From positions 1 through 64,000 of the forward strand of contig NZ_JABAID010000003.1 in assembly GCF_012641335.1 (NCBI RefSeq): 64,000 nt of DNA, given 5' to 3'. The notes beneath the pieces were generated by a model. The model made no database searches, was not told the origin of the DNA, and saw only the letters and a list, made by a program, of their open reading frames with translations. This stretch comes from Novosphingobium sp. ERN07 (GTDB lineage: Bacteria > Pseudomonadota > Alphaproteobacteria > Sphingomonadales > Sphingomonadaceae). Shown piece after piece: positions 26,026 to 35,187 of this stretch. The position numbers and the translations under genes are program-made. Positions within the stretch are counted from its first letter, which is position 1, and every line of letters begins with the position of its first letter.

Positions 26026-27039
26026 ATGAATTCCTTTCTGAAAATGCGCCGCGCCGCGCTGGCAGCCTGTATGATGGTCGCCACGACGGCGGTGCCCCAG
26101 ACGGCCACAGCGCAAGAACAGGCCGCGCCGTCTGCCGCGCCGGCCCACCCCTATCTTACCGTGGCCCAACTGCGGAAGCTCTATGAGGACAAGCAGAGCC
26201 GCTATGTGACCATCGGCGAACTGAAAATCCATTATAAGGACGAAGGCCCGCGCAATGCGCCGGTGCTGCTGATGGTCCACGGATCGGAAAGTTCGCTGCG
26301 CACGTGGGACGTGATCACGCAAAAGCTGAAAGGCCGCTATCGCGTGGTCCGGCTCGACCTGCCCAGCTATGGCCTGTCCGATGGGCCGACTGACGAAGCG
26401 CTGAAAGTGCTAGTGCCGACCGACATTCCCATCGGCTTGCTCGATCACCTGAAGGTGAAGAAGGTGACCTATGTCGGCGTTTCCAGCGGCGGCACGATGG
26501 GCATGTATCTGGCGGCGCGGCGGCCCGATATGGTCGAGCGGCTGATCCTTTCGAACACGCCGTCCGACCCGGTGGACACCAGCCATCTGAAGCTCTCGCA
26601 AGGGTTGGTCGATGCAATGGCGCGAGCCAAGGAAACGGGCTTTCGAGATCAGGATTTCTGGGTGCAGTTCCTGAACTTCTTTGCAGGCGATGCAAAGCGC
26701 ATGTCGGCCAAGACCCATCGTGAATACTGGGACTTCTACCGCCGCGTGCCCGAAAAGAACCTGATAGGCCTGATCGCGCGCATTGGCGATGGCAAGCAAG
26801 CCACCATCGAAATGGCCAAAGTGCGCAAACCCGTTCTGCTGCTGTGGGGGACGGCAGATCCGCTTCTGCCGGAATCGGCGCTGAATGCCATCACGCGCTA
26901 TCTTGCCAATGCGCAGATATCCAAAGTGGCGATGCCCGATGTCGGGCACTATCCGCCGCTGGAAGTGCCTGAACGCTTTGCGCAAATGATCGCAGCCTAT
27001 ATCGAAGGGGCCACGCCCATCCTGCCCGCCGAACAATAG
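26026..27039 (+). CDS. Exported alpha/beta hydrolase
   Basis: A 337-residue protein. The ATG at 26026 has aagg 8 bases upstream; ATG at 26020 and TTG at 25990 are alternatives. A Sec signal peptide runs to about residue 30 (MMVATTAVPQTATAQ). LLMVHGSESSLRTWD is the oxyanion loop, GVSSGG (Ser153) the nucleophile elbow, LLWGTADPLLPE holds the acid and DVGHYPPLEVPE the His, so the triad is complete. It is related to the hydrolase at 57914-58921. It heads the LeuCD-amidase-SDR operon (75-bp gap). Ester or C-C cleavage cannot be told apart. Confidence 0.87.
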   Translation: MNSFLKMRRAALAACMMVATTAVPQTATAQEQAAPSAAPAHPYLTVAQLRKLYEDKQSRYVTIGELKIHYKDEGPRNAPVLLMVHGSESSLRTWDVITQKLKGRYRVVRLDLPSYGLSDGPTDEALKVLVPTDIPIGLLDHLKVKKVTYVGVSSGGTMGMYLAARRPDMVERLILSNTPSDPVDTSHLKLSQGLVDAMARAKETGFRDQDFWVQFLNFFAGDAKRMSAKTHREYWDFYRRVPEKNLIGLIARIGDGKQATIEMAKVRKPVLLLWGTADPLLPESALNAITRYLANAQISKVAMPDVGHYPPLEVPERFAQMIAAYIEGATPILPAEQ

Positions 27040-27113
27040 GTCGACTGCTCGCCTTTCGGAGAAATGCGCGCGGGCCGGTTTTGCACCGCCCCCGCCAAGT
27101 CTAGGCCGCGCCC

Positions 27114-28520
27114 ATGACAAACGCCCGCACGCTTTACGACAAACTCTGGGACAGCCACGCCGTTGCCGAATTGCCCGGTGGCGCGACGCTGCTCTATATC
27201 GACCGCCAGATCCTGCACGAGGTGAGCAGCCCGCAGGCTTTCGTCGCCATGCGCGATGCGGGCCGCCAGTTGCGCCGCCCGGAAACGCACATCGCCGTGG
27301 CCGACCATGCCGTGCCCACCCGCGTGCGCGGCGGAGAGATTGCCGATCCGCAGGCGCGTGCCCAAGTGGCTGAACTCGAAGCCAACGTGGCCGAATTTGC
27401 CGTGCCCTATGCCGATCTGGAAGGTGCCGAACAGGGCATCGTCCACGTCATCGGCCCTGAAACCGGCTTTACTCTGCCGGGCACAACCATCGTCTGCGGC
27501 GATAGCCACACCACCACCCACGGCGCATTCGGCGCGCTGGCCTTTGGCATCGGCGCGAGCGAGCAGGGCACGGTCATGGCAGCGCAGGTGCTGCCGCAGA
27601 CCCGCGCCAGGACGATGAAAGTGGAACTGGTCGGCGCGCTGCCCCCCGGCGTGGATGCGAAGGACATTGCCCTCGCCCTGATCGCCCGCATCGGCGCGCA
27701 CGGCGCGGTGGGGCACGCGGTGGAATATACAGGCGCGGCAGTGCAGGCCATGTCGATGGCGCAGCGCATGACGCTGTGCAACATGACCATCGAAGCAGGC
27801 AGCCGCATCGGCCTTGTCGCGCCCGACGAGACGACATTTGCGTTCCTGAAAGGTCGAAGGCTGGCCCCCAGAGGCGCGCTGTGGGACGCCGCGGTGGCAT
27901 ACTGGCGTGGCCTTGCCAGCGACGACGATGCAGTGTTCGACAAGGTGGTGACCATCGATCTTGTCGCAATCGAACCGCAGGTAAGCTGGGGCACCAGCCC
28001 CAACCAGACGCTGCCCATCGGTGGCACCGTGCCCGATCCCGCCACGATTGCCGACCCGACAGAGCGGCGTGAAACCGAGAAGGCCATTGCCTATATGGGC
28101 CTTGCGCCGGGGCAGGCCTTGCTGGACGTGGCAATCGATCACGTCTTCATCGGATCGTGCACCAATGGCCGGATCGAGGATCTGCGCGCCGCCGCCGCTA
28201 TCGCACGGGGCCGCAAGGTCGCCGCTGGCGTAAAAGCCATCGTCGTGCCCGGCAGCGCGGCCACGCGCAAGCAGGCCGAAGCCGAAGGGCTGGACCGCGT
28301 GTTCACAGAAGCCGGGTTCGAATGGCGCTTTGCCGGATGTTCGATGTGCGTGGCGATGAACGATGATCGCCTTGCCCCCGGCCAGCGCTGCGCCAGCACA
28401 TCGAACCGCAATTTCGAAGGACGACAGGGACCGGGCGGACGCACGCACCTTGTAAGCCCGGCGATGGCCGCTGCCGCCGCCGTTTCCGGCCACCTTGCCG
28501 ATGTAAGGACATTTGCCTGA
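27114..28520 (+). CDS. leuC: LeuC-type (isopropylmalate/maleate/citraconate hydratase) large subunit
   Basis: A 468-residue aconitase-superfamily protein of the bacterial LeuC layout. The [4Fe-4S] ligands are Cys349 (GSCTNGR), Cys409 and Cys412 (GCSMC). [21 protein letters not shown] is the substrate-loop signature. It could be a leucine biosynthesis enzyme, but its operon (exported hydrolase upstream; amidase and SDR downstream; no leuA or leuB) points to a catabolic hydratase. LeuCD homologues are known as maleate/citraconate hydratases (HbzIJ) and dimethylmaleate hydratase (DmdAB). It shares one base with leuD. Confidence 0.9.
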   Translation: MTNARTLYDKLWDSHAVAELPGGATLLYIDRQILHEVSSPQAFVAMRDAGRQLRRPETHIAVADHAVPTRVRGGEIADPQARAQVAELEANVAEFAVPYADLEGAEQGIVHVIGPETGFTLPGTTIVCGDSHTTTHGAFGALAFGIGASEQGTVMAAQVLPQTRARTMKVELVGALPPGVDAKDIALALIARIGAHGAVGHAVEYTGAAVQAMSMAQRMTLCNMTIEAGSRIGLVAPDETTFAFLKGRRLAPRGALWDAAVAYWRGLASDDDAVFDKVVTIDLVAIEPQVSWGTSPNQTLPIGGTVPDPATIADPTERRETEKAIAYMGLAPGQALLDVAIDHVFIGSCTNGRIEDLRAAAAIARGRKVAAGVKAIVVPGSAATRKQAEAEGLDRVFTEAGFEWRFAGCSMCVAMNDDRLAPGQRCASTSNRNFEGRQGPGGRTHLVSPAMAAAAAVSGHLADVRTFA

Positions 28521-29146
28521 TGCCCGCCCAGCCCTTCACCACCGTATCGGGCCGCGCCGCTGCCATGCGCGAGGATAATATCGATACCGATATCATCTTC
28601 CCCGCACGCTTCCTGCTGATCACGGCCCGCGCGGGCCTTGGCGAATATGCCTTTCATGACCGCCGCTTTGCCGCCGATGGCAGCGAGATTGCCGGATATG
28701 TGCTGAACGATAAGCGCTTTGCCGATGCGCCGGTGATCGTGGCAGGCGCCAACTTCGGTTCGGGATCGAGCCGCGAACAGGCCGTCTGGGCGCTGCTCGG
28801 CCTTGGCACACGCGCGGTGATTTCGGCCAGCTTTGGCGAGATTTTCCAGTCCAACTGTATGCGCAACGGCATTGTGCCCATCGTCCTGCCCGAAGCGCAG
28901 GTTGCCGCATTGATGGACCTTGCCGAGCAGGGCGCAGCCTTCACCGTGGATCTTGAAGCGCAGGAATTGCGGGTGGAGGGTTTGCCGCCCATCGCCTTCG
29001 CGATACCAGCGGAACGCCGCCTTGCCCTTTTGAACGGGTGGGACGAGACGGACCAGATCGTCAACCAGTACAGCACGGATATCGATGCGTTCGAAGTCCG
29101 CCAGCGCCAGACCCAACCGTGGCTCTATGCCGAGGAACCCGCGTGA
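28520..29146 (+). CDS. leuD: LeuD-type hydratase small subunit
   Basis: A 208-residue swivel domain partner of the LeuC-type subunit. DNIDTDIIFPARFL and NFGSGSSREQAVWALL are the signature segments; the Arg in GSSRE normally binds a substrate carboxylate. Full length, with start and stop each overlapping a neighbour by one base. With the large subunit it adds water across the double bond of a maleate-type acid. The product would be a 2-hydroxy acid suitable for the KKCGH lyase at 17425-18288; this link is inferred. Confidence 0.9.
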   Translation: MPAQPFTTVSGRAAAMREDNIDTDIIFPARFLLITARAGLGEYAFHDRRFAADGSEIAGYVLNDKRFADAPVIVAGANFGSGSSREQAVWALLGLGTRAVISASFGEIFQSNCMRNGIVPIVLPEAQVAALMDLAEQGAAFTVDLEAQELRVEGLPPIAFAIPAERRLALLNGWDETDQIVNQYSTDIDAFEVRQRQTQPWLYAEEPA

Positions 29147-29781
29147 TGAGCACCGAAGAAGACCTGCTGGCCAACTACAAGAAGGCCTATGACAACCGCG
29201 TCGGCTTTGGTTCACGCCCCGCGCTGCTGCTGATCGATTTCTGTCAGGCTTATTTCGAACCGGGCAATGCGCTCTATTCGGAAGTAGACGACGCCATTGC
29301 ATCCGCCCTGCGCGTGCGCGCTGCGGCGCGCGCGGCGGGCGTGCCGGTGGTGCTGACCAACGTGGTCTATCACCCCACGGGCTTTGACGGCGGGCGCTTC
29401 TTCGAAAAAGCCATGCCGCTGAAGAACTTCGTGAAAGGCAGCCCGATGGGCGCATGGGGTCCGGGGCTGGTGCCGTTTGACGACGAACTGGTCGTGTCCA
29501 AGCAATATCCCAGCGCGTTCTTCGGCACCTCGCTCGCTTCCACGCTGACCGCAGCGGGGATCGACAGCGTGATCCTGACGGGCCTCACCACATCGGGCTG
29601 CGTGCGCGCAAGCTGCGTCGATGCGATGAGCCACGGCTTCCGCACCGCCGTGGTTTCAGACGCCTGTGGTGATCGCCACGCCGGGCCGCATGAGGCGAAC
29701 CTGTTCGACATGAACGCCAAGTACGCCGATGTGGTGACCGAGGCAGAAACCATCGCGTTCCTCGAAACGCTGAAGGCCTGA
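29146..29781 (+). CDS. Isochorismatase-family amidohydrolase (carbamoylsarcosine/maleamate amidase type)
   Basis: A 211-residue protein starting at the ATG that overlaps the leuD stop. The catalytic triad is Asp31 (LLIDFCQ), Lys119 (VSKQYPSAFFGT) and Cys152 (TTSGCVRAS). These, with the non-prolyl cis peptide region before the Cys, are the marks of amide-cleaving isochorismatase-family enzymes such as NicF and N-carbamoylsarcosine amidase. Next to a maleate-type hydratase, the simplest role is hydrolysis of a maleamate-like half-amide to ammonia and the diacid. Confidence 0.9.
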   Translation: MSTEEDLLANYKKAYDNRVGFGSRPALLLIDFCQAYFEPGNALYSEVDDAIASALRVRAAARAAGVPVVLTNVVYHPTGFDGGRFFEKAMPLKNFVKGSPMGAWGPGLVPFDDELVVSKQYPSAFFGTSLASTLTAAGIDSVILTGLTTSGCVRASCVDAMSHGFRTAVVSDACGDRHAGPHEANLFDMNAKYADVVTEAETIAFLETLKA

Positions 29782-29787
29782 ACCGCG

Positions 29788-30549
29788 ATGCGGCTTGCAG
29801 GGCGCGTTGCGGTTATTACCGGTGCAGGCCTTGGGATCGGCAAGGCCACGGCCCTGCGCTTTGCCGACGAGGGGGCAAGGCTGGTTTTGGCAGAGCGGGA
29901 TGCGGAACGCCTTGAGGATGTGGCGCAAGCCTGCCGTGCCCTTGGCGCAGATACTCTACCCTTCGCGTGCGACGTAACCGACGAAGCCGATGTGGCCCAT
30001 TTGGCAGATGCAGCGCTGAATTTCGGCCCGGTTTCAATCCTCGTCAACAATGTCGGCGGCGGGCGCAGCGGGCGAATCACCGATCTTTCAGTAGCGGACT
30101 GGGATCACACGATGGCGCTGTCGCTGCGCTCGATGTTCCTGTGCACGCGAGCATTCGTGCCCGCGATGCAAGCTGCCAGGCAAGGCCGCATTGTCTGTCT
30201 TTCTTCCGGCGCGCGTAATGGCACCGTGTGGAACGCCTTTCATGTCGGCTCCAGCGCCTATTCTACCGCCAAGGCCGGCGTCACAGGCTTCGTGCGCGCA
30301 CTGGCTATCGAGCTGGCAGATCACGGCATCACCATTAATGCCGTCGCCCCCGGACCGATCGACACCGAACTTGCCGGACCATTCTTACGGAAGATGCACG
30401 ACGATGGGCTGGAATATTCTCCCATCCGCATGACCCCGCTGCACCGGCTGGGCACCCCACGCGAAGTGGCGGACGCAGTGCTGTTTCTGGCCTCGGATGA
30501 AGCCAGCTACATCACCGGCACCACGCTGGACGTCACCGGCGGACGCTGA
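29788..30549 (+). CDS. Short-chain dehydrogenase/reductase 2
   Basis: A 253-residue SDR with all classical motifs: VITGAGLGIGKATAL near the N-terminus, NNVGGG, catalytic Ser in LSSGA, YSTAK, and APGPIDTEL. The C-terminus SYITGTTLDVTGGR is typical of FabG-like enzymes. Six bases follow the amidase stop, so it is the last gene of the hydrolase-LeuCD-amidase operon. It probably oxidises or reduces a hydroxy intermediate with NAD(P); the substrate is unknown. Confidence 0.9.
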   Translation: MRLAGRVAVITGAGLGIGKATALRFADEGARLVLAERDAERLEDVAQACRALGADTLPFACDVTDEADVAHLADAALNFGPVSILVNNVGGGRSGRITDLSVADWDHTMALSLRSMFLCTRAFVPAMQAARQGRIVCLSSGARNGTVWNAFHVGSSAYSTAKAGVTGFVRALAIELADHGITINAVAPGPIDTELAGPFLRKMHDDGLEYSPIRMTPLHRLGTPREVADAVLFLASDEASYITGTTLDVTGGR

Positions 30550-30572
30550 CTTCCGATTATTGCCAGCAGTTC

Positions 30573-30589
30573 AATCCGATAGGCGAACA
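30573..30589 (+). promoter_or_regulatory. Degenerate dyad site 6 upstream of DUF1838-a
   Basis: Reads AATCCGATAGGCGAACA. Eleven of twelve bases of the core AATCCG-N5-CG pattern fit but the right half is weak (CGAACA). It lies 93 bp before the DUF1838-a ATG. Weaker than the other sites. Confidence 0.45.
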
Positions 30590-30682
30590 GTGCCGCGCTG
30601 CGACCTTCGTTGTCATTAATTTGCAGCCATCATTGCAGGGTAAGCACAAAACTGCGGCGATGCCGTTCAGGGAGTTCATTTG

Positions 30683-31612
30683 ATGACGGCTGACCTTACG
30701 CGCCGCTCTGTGATGTCGGTGTTGCCCCTCGCTGCCGGGCTTGCCGCGACACCTGTTCTTGCCGCAACCGGAAAATCATCTGCCGCGAAATCTCCGGCGA
30801 TTTCCGATGCCGAAGCAATGGAGCGCCTGCGCGATCCTGCCACCCGCGCTCGCGTCCGCGCGCGCGTTGCCGGGTCGTGCGAAGCGGAAACCGTCAACAT
30901 CTTCTACCGCCTAAACATCTATGGCTTCACAGGCGAAGGCAACCTCGTGCCGTTCTACACACTGAACCACCTCAGCGTGAACGAATGGACCCCGATGTCC
31001 GGCAACCGCTATCAGGCCAGGACGTTCGAATGCGGCGTCTACTGCGCCTTTGATACCGATGACGTGCTCGAAGAATGGAAGAACCCGCTGACCGGCGAAG
31101 TGCGCAAGCCGTTCCAGTTCCTTGGCGGTCCCTTCACCGTCACGCATGGCCCCGATGGCATGGTGGCAATGGGTGCTGAACTGACCCCCAAGCCCATGCG
31201 CATGGAGGCCTTCGGCGGCACGCTTTTTGTGGGCGCGATGGCCGATATGGCGCGGCCCAACCCGGTCGATCCGCAGAAATATCCCAAGTTCTCGTCCGGT
31301 CCGATAGCCTATTGGGATACTGTTTCGACGATTGGCGCGCCTGTTTCGCAGGCCTTTGACGACAGCATCAGTTCTGCCGATGCCTTCCATCATTTCCAGA
31401 ACCTTGGTTCGTGGCATCCGTGGATGGCAATGGGTTCGCGTCCGGGCCGCACGCATGGCCGCGCTGCCGGCGTGAAGGTGCGCTCGCTCGATCAGATTCC
31501 TGCCAAGGCCTTGAAAGGGCTTCAGGATTATACGCCCGAGATCTTCGACCGCAAGGCTTGGACAAAGCCGCGCTTCGACATTCTTGAATACATGGCCGGA
31601 AACCCGGCCTGA
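30683..31612 (+). CDS. DUF1838 family protein a, Tat-exported
   Basis: A 309-residue protein from the ATG at 30683, 8 bases after aggga. The Tat signal is TRRSVMSVLPLAAGLAATPVLA. Family marks shared with the other two copies are EEWKNPLTGE (about 118-127) and HPWMAMGSRPG near the C-terminus, with a FNFRLNIYGFTGEG-like start replaced here by FYRLNIYGFTGEG. No function is established for DUF1838. It lies directly upstream of TonB receptor 1 and in the same direction, suggesting a joint role in uptake or first processing of the substrate outside the cytoplasm. Confidence 0.88.
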   Translation: MTADLTRRSVMSVLPLAAGLAATPVLAATGKSSAAKSPAISDAEAMERLRDPATRARVRARVAGSCEAETVNIFYRLNIYGFTGEGNLVPFYTLNHLSVNEWTPMSGNRYQARTFECGVYCAFDTDDVLEEWKNPLTGEVRKPFQFLGGPFTVTHGPDGMVAMGAELTPKPMRMEAFGGTLFVGAMADMARPNPVDPQKYPKFSSGPIAYWDTVSTIGAPVSQAFDDSISSADAFHHFQNLGSWHPWMAMGSRPGRTHGRAAGVKVRSLDQIPAKALKGLQDYTPEIFDRKAWTKPRFDILEYMAGNPA

Positions 31613-31740
31613 CGCCCCGGGGAGGATCAACCAGAACAATACGCAGGAAAACCGGCGAGATCGCGCAACGCGACGCGCCGCAGCAGGGACGAACAAGGGT
31701 TTGGCCAAGGCCGCCCGCTCCATTCTATCGAGGGTTTATA

Positions 31741-34233
31741 ATGAGCACGAAGACTTTCACGAAGCGGTCTGCCGCTTCGCTTACCGTCATGGCATTTGTC
31801 GCCAGCCTGGGTGTGGCCGCTCCCGCCTTTGCGCAGGAAGCACCGCAGGCCGCTGAAGAAAACGAACCCGGCACGATTGTCGTGACGGCGCGCAAGCGTG
31901 AGGAAAATCTCCTCAAGGTTCCCGTGACGGTAACCGCGCTGACTTCGGAAACGCTGGAAAAGCGTGGCGTCGTCTCGATGCAGGATCTCGCTGCTTCCAC
32001 GCCGGCTCTCAACATCAACAACAACTCGTCGGGCCATGCTGACCGCTCGTTCCAGCAGATCGTGCTGCGCGGGTTCACCCCGTCGACCACGCTGGCAACA
32101 ACGACTTCGCTGTTCATCGATGGCGTCGCGGTTTCCTCGCCGTCTGCATTCACGGCAATCTCCGCGCCGGAACGCATCGAAATTCTCAAGGGTCCACAAA
32201 GCGCCTACTTTGGCCGCAACACCTTCGCCGGGGCGATCAACGTCGTCAACAAGACGCCATCGGGCGATTGGGGCGGCACGGTGACGGGTATGGTCGGCAC
32301 GCGCGACAACTATCGTCTGCGTGGTGAAGTCGAAGGTTCGATCATCGGCGAGGCCCTTACCTTCCGTCTCACCGGCGAGCGCTTCTCGAAGAGCGGCTCG
32401 TGGACGAATGCGGCAGACGGCAGCACGCTGGGCGATCAGTCGACCAACAGCGCATCGCTGCTGCTCGTCGCCAAGCCGACTGAAAAGCTGACCATGAAGG
32501 TGTTCGGCCTGCTTTCGCAGGACAAGGACGGACCTTCGGCGCAAACCCGTCTTCTTGCCTACGACATCAAGGATGCTTCCGGTAACGTCATCTACAAGAG
32601 CCAGTCCAACTGCACCCTCACCGGCAACAGCGTTGGCGTCAGCGGCTTTGGCACGGCGATCAGCAATCCGTTCATCTGCGGAACGCTGCCAGGCCTGATC
32701 AATCCCGTGTCGATGAACACGATCAACGACAGCATCACCACCAACTTCCTGTCGATCCCCCAGCGCCGCATTGTGCCTTCCAAGGATGGTGTTGATGGAT
32801 ATGGCCTGCGGCGTGACTATCAGCACCTTCACACTGCCATCGATTACGAATTGACCGACATGCTCAGCGCGTCCGTCCTTGCGGGTTACAACCACGAGGA
32901 ATGGACCACGATGATCGACCTCGATGGCAACGACACGAGCAAGATTGCTTCGGCCAGCAATCCCCGCGGATTCTTCGACTTCCCGTTCCTGATTGAACGC
33001 CGGACGCAGGACTACTCGGTGGAAGGCCGCCTTTCGCTCGACACCGGCCCGCTGCGTGCCGTGGTTGGCGTCAGCTATCTCAACGCATACATCATTCAGG
33101 GGCAGGGTGGCGGCACCGGCGCACTGACGCAATCCGTTCTCACGCCAGGCGGCAAGAACATCAGCAAGACTATCGGTGCATTCTACGGCCTGACGTATGA
33201 CTTCACCGACACGGTGTCGCTCAGCCTCGAAGGCCGCTATCAGGTCGATACGCTCGAAGCCCACGCTTCGACCCTCGGCCAGACCGTAGCGAGCAGCGCT
33301 TATGTTCCGGCAGGCACCTATGCACCGGATCAACTTGTCGCAAAGAAGACGTTCAAGAACTTCCTCCCGCGCGTGATCGCGAACTGGCAGGCCACCCCCG
33401 ATACGATGGTCTATGCCTCGTTCTCGAAGGGTGTGAACCCTTCGCAGTTCAACAGCAGCATCATCGCGCAAAGTGCCCGCGTTCAGCAGGCCGCGGTTGA
33501 CGCCGGAATCACGCTTACGGTCGATCCTGAAAAGATCACCAACTACGAACTGGGCCTCAAGGGCCGCGCGCTCAACGGCAACCTGCGCTATACCGTCGCC
33601 GGGTACTTTGCCCAGTGGCGCAACCAGATCAACGCGATCCTGTTGACCATTCCTGACGCCGGCAGCGCCACGGGAACGAGCTTCGTCAACGGCTTCTCGA
33701 ACTCGGGTACCGTGGATATCAAGGGCCTCGAAGTCGAAACCAGTCTGAAGGTCAGTGATCTCATCACGATCGACGCCGCTGGTGCGTTTACCGACACCAA
33801 CATCAAGGACTTCCGCAGCACGCAGGTCAGCAAGTTGACGGGCATCTTCGACTACTCCGGCAAGGAAATGCCGAACACGTCGAAATGGTCCGCCAACGTC
33901 GGCGTGCAGTTCGGCGGCGATATTGCCTCGATCGACGACGGTCAGTGGTTCCTGCGTGGTGACTGGAACTTCAAGTCCGGTATGTGGTCGAATCAGGCAA
34001 ACACCACGCGCACCGCGGACCTGCACCTGTTCAACCTGCGCACGGGAATCAGCAAGGGCAACGCCAGCCTGGAATTCTTCGTGAACAACGTGTTCAACAA
34101 CAAGACCTACACCAGCATCGCCGACAACTATGTCATCGACCAGACGCTCTCGCGCCTCGGCAATTTCTCAGCGATCCTCGTCGGTCTGCCCGAACTGCGC
34201 ACAGCGGGTATGCAGATCAAGGTATCGTTCTGA
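31741..34233 (+). CDS. TonB-dependent outer-membrane receptor 1
   Basis: An 830-residue protein with a signal peptide ending near AAPAFAQ. A TonB-box-like segment GTIVVTARKREENLLKVPV is followed by the plug domain (PERIEILKGPQSAYFGRNTFAGAINVV), then a 22-strand-type barrel ending in an aromatic residue (MQIKVSF). It would import a large or scarce molecule across the outer membrane using TonB energy. It is a paralogue of receptor 2 (37902-40490): same plug order, similar QHLHTAIDYE and PRVIANW barrel motifs. The ribosome site is gagg; a strong terminator follows the stop. Confidence 0.94.
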   Translation: MSTKTFTKRSAASLTVMAFVASLGVAAPAFAQEAPQAAEENEPGTIVVTARKREENLLKVPVTVTALTSETLEKRGVVSMQDLAASTPALNINNNSSGHADRSFQQIVLRGFTPSTTLATTTSLFIDGVAVSSPSAFTAISAPERIEILKGPQSAYFGRNTFAGAINVVNKTPSGDWGGTVTGMVGTRDNYRLRGEVEGSIIGEALTFRLTGERFSKSGSWTNAADGSTLGDQSTNSASLLLVAKPTEKLTMKVFGLLSQDKDGPSAQTRLLAYDIKDASGNVIYKSQSNCTLTGNSVGVSGFGTAISNPFICGTLPGLINPVSMNTINDSITTNFLSIPQRRIVPSKDGVDGYGLRRDYQHLHTAIDYELTDMLSASVLAGYNHEEWTTMIDLDGNDTSKIASASNPRGFFDFPFLIERRTQDYSVEGRLSLDTGPLRAVVGVSYLNAYIIQGQGGGTGALTQSVLTPGGKNISKTIGAFYGLTYDFTDTVSLSLEGRYQVDTLEAHASTLGQTVASSAYVPAGTYAPDQLVAKKTFKNFLPRVIANWQATPDTMVYASFSKGVNPSQFNSSIIAQSARVQQAAVDAGITLTVDPEKITNYELGLKGRALNGNLRYTVAGYFAQWRNQINAILLTIPDAGSATGTSFVNGFSNSGTVDIKGLEVETSLKVSDLITIDAAGAFTDTNIKDFRSTQVSKLTGIFDYSGKEMPNTSKWSANVGVQFGGDIASIDDGQWFLRGDWNFKSGMWSNQANTTRTADLHLFNLRTGISKGNASLEFFVNNVFNNKTYTSIADNYVIDQTLSRLGNFSAILVGLPELRTAGMQIKVSF

Positions 34234-34258
34234 TCTGAAGACCATTATCTGAAAAGGA

Positions 34259-34297
34259 AGGGGCCGGGCGCTGTTGCAGCGTCCGGCCCCTTCTTTT
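34259..34297 (+). terminator. Terminator after TonB receptor 1
   Basis: GGGGCCGGGCGCTG-TTG-CAGCGTCCGGCCCC forms a stem of about 14 bp with one mismatch, followed by TTCTTTT. It lies 25 bp after the receptor stop and between convergent genes, so it may also serve the FGE-fold gene from the other side. Confidence 0.88.
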
Positions 34298-34329
34298 GTC
34301 CTACCGATCACGCTCTTCGTGTCGGCCGT

Positions 34330-35187
34330 CTAATCCTGCGGCAAATCCCGCGCCACGCGAAAGCCGAGATGATCGTTGCGCGCACCCGGCGGATCACCGA
34401 TCCGCTGGGCCACGCGCACACTCCAGCCCGAAAGGCTCCACCCGCCGCCGCGCACGTTGCGCAATGTGCATGGGCCGCTCAACCATGCCGAGCCATCGGT
34501 CGGCGCCCCCACATAATCGTCGTGATGACAGTCCTGCACCCACTGCGCAACGTTGGCAGTCATGTCGTGCAAGCCAAAGCGGTTGGGTGCATAGGAGCCG
34601 ACCGGCGTTGTGCGATCATGGTTGTTGCCATAATTGGCCTTCGTCGGATCAATCGCGTTGCCAAAGGGATACCATGTATCGGTCCCGGCCCGCCCAGCAT
34701 ATTCCCATTCGGATTCGGACAACAGACGATAGGCCTGACCGGTCCTGCGCGATAGCCACGCGACATAGCCTTGCACATCGGCGAAGTTCACGTTGATCAC
34801 CGGCCTGCGCCCGCGCCCCCATCCCGCATCGGCGGGGCGATATCCGTTGCAGCCACCGTCTGCCACGCAGGCGTCCCATTCGTCGAACGTCACGGCATAA
34901 CGCCCCACGGCATAGCGATAGCCGATGGTTACGCGGTGGCGCGGCTCTTCCATCTTGTCGAACATCGCCAGCACGCCCAGCGCCTTGCGCTCTTCCGCTG
35001 TCGATCCCATCACGAACGTGCCGGGCGGGATCACCACCATCTCCGGGCAATCGCGACAATCGCTGAAAGCCGCGCCTGCGACAACAGGCGGAAAACGCGG
35101 CGCAGGCGCGGTGACCTTGGGCGGAACATAGCCATTGGGCGGCGGCGTTTCCGCGGCCAGGGCCGCAACAAGAAGCAGCACCGTCAT
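34330..35187 (-). CDS. Exported FGE-fold protein 2
   Basis: A 285-residue protein with a short signal-like N-terminus (MTVLLLVAALAAETPP). The fold marks are MVVIPPGTFVMGSTAEER, RLLSESEWEYAGRAG, GLHDMTANVAQWVQDC and LRNVRGGGWSLSGWSVRV. As in protein 1, the FGE active-site cysteine pair is absent at the GGGW segment. Its start overlaps the oxidoreductase stop (ATGA). The two exported FGE-fold proteins of this island share overall layout but are divergent, so they may act on different intermediates. The function is unknown. Confidence 0.86.
   Translation of the reverse strand: MTVLLLVAALAAETPPPNGYVPPKVTAPAPRFPPVVAGAAFSDCRDCPEMVVIPPGTFVMGSTAEERKALGVLAMFDKMEEPRHRVTIGYRYAVGRYAVTFDEWDACVADGGCNGYRPADAGWGRGRRPVINVNFADVQGYVAWLSRRTGQAYRLLSESEWEYAGRAGTDTWYPFGNAIDPTKANYGNNHDRTTPVGSYAPNRFGLHDMTANVAQWVQDCHHDDYVGAPTDGSAWLSGPCTLRNVRGGGWSLSGWSVRVAQRIGDPPGARNDHLGFRVARDLPQD

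Noticed and set aside
27114..29146. Plain leucine biosynthesis leuCD
   Set aside because: Not excluded but not preferred: there is no leuA or leuB, and the genes are locked in an operon with an exported hydrolase, an amidase and an SDR.
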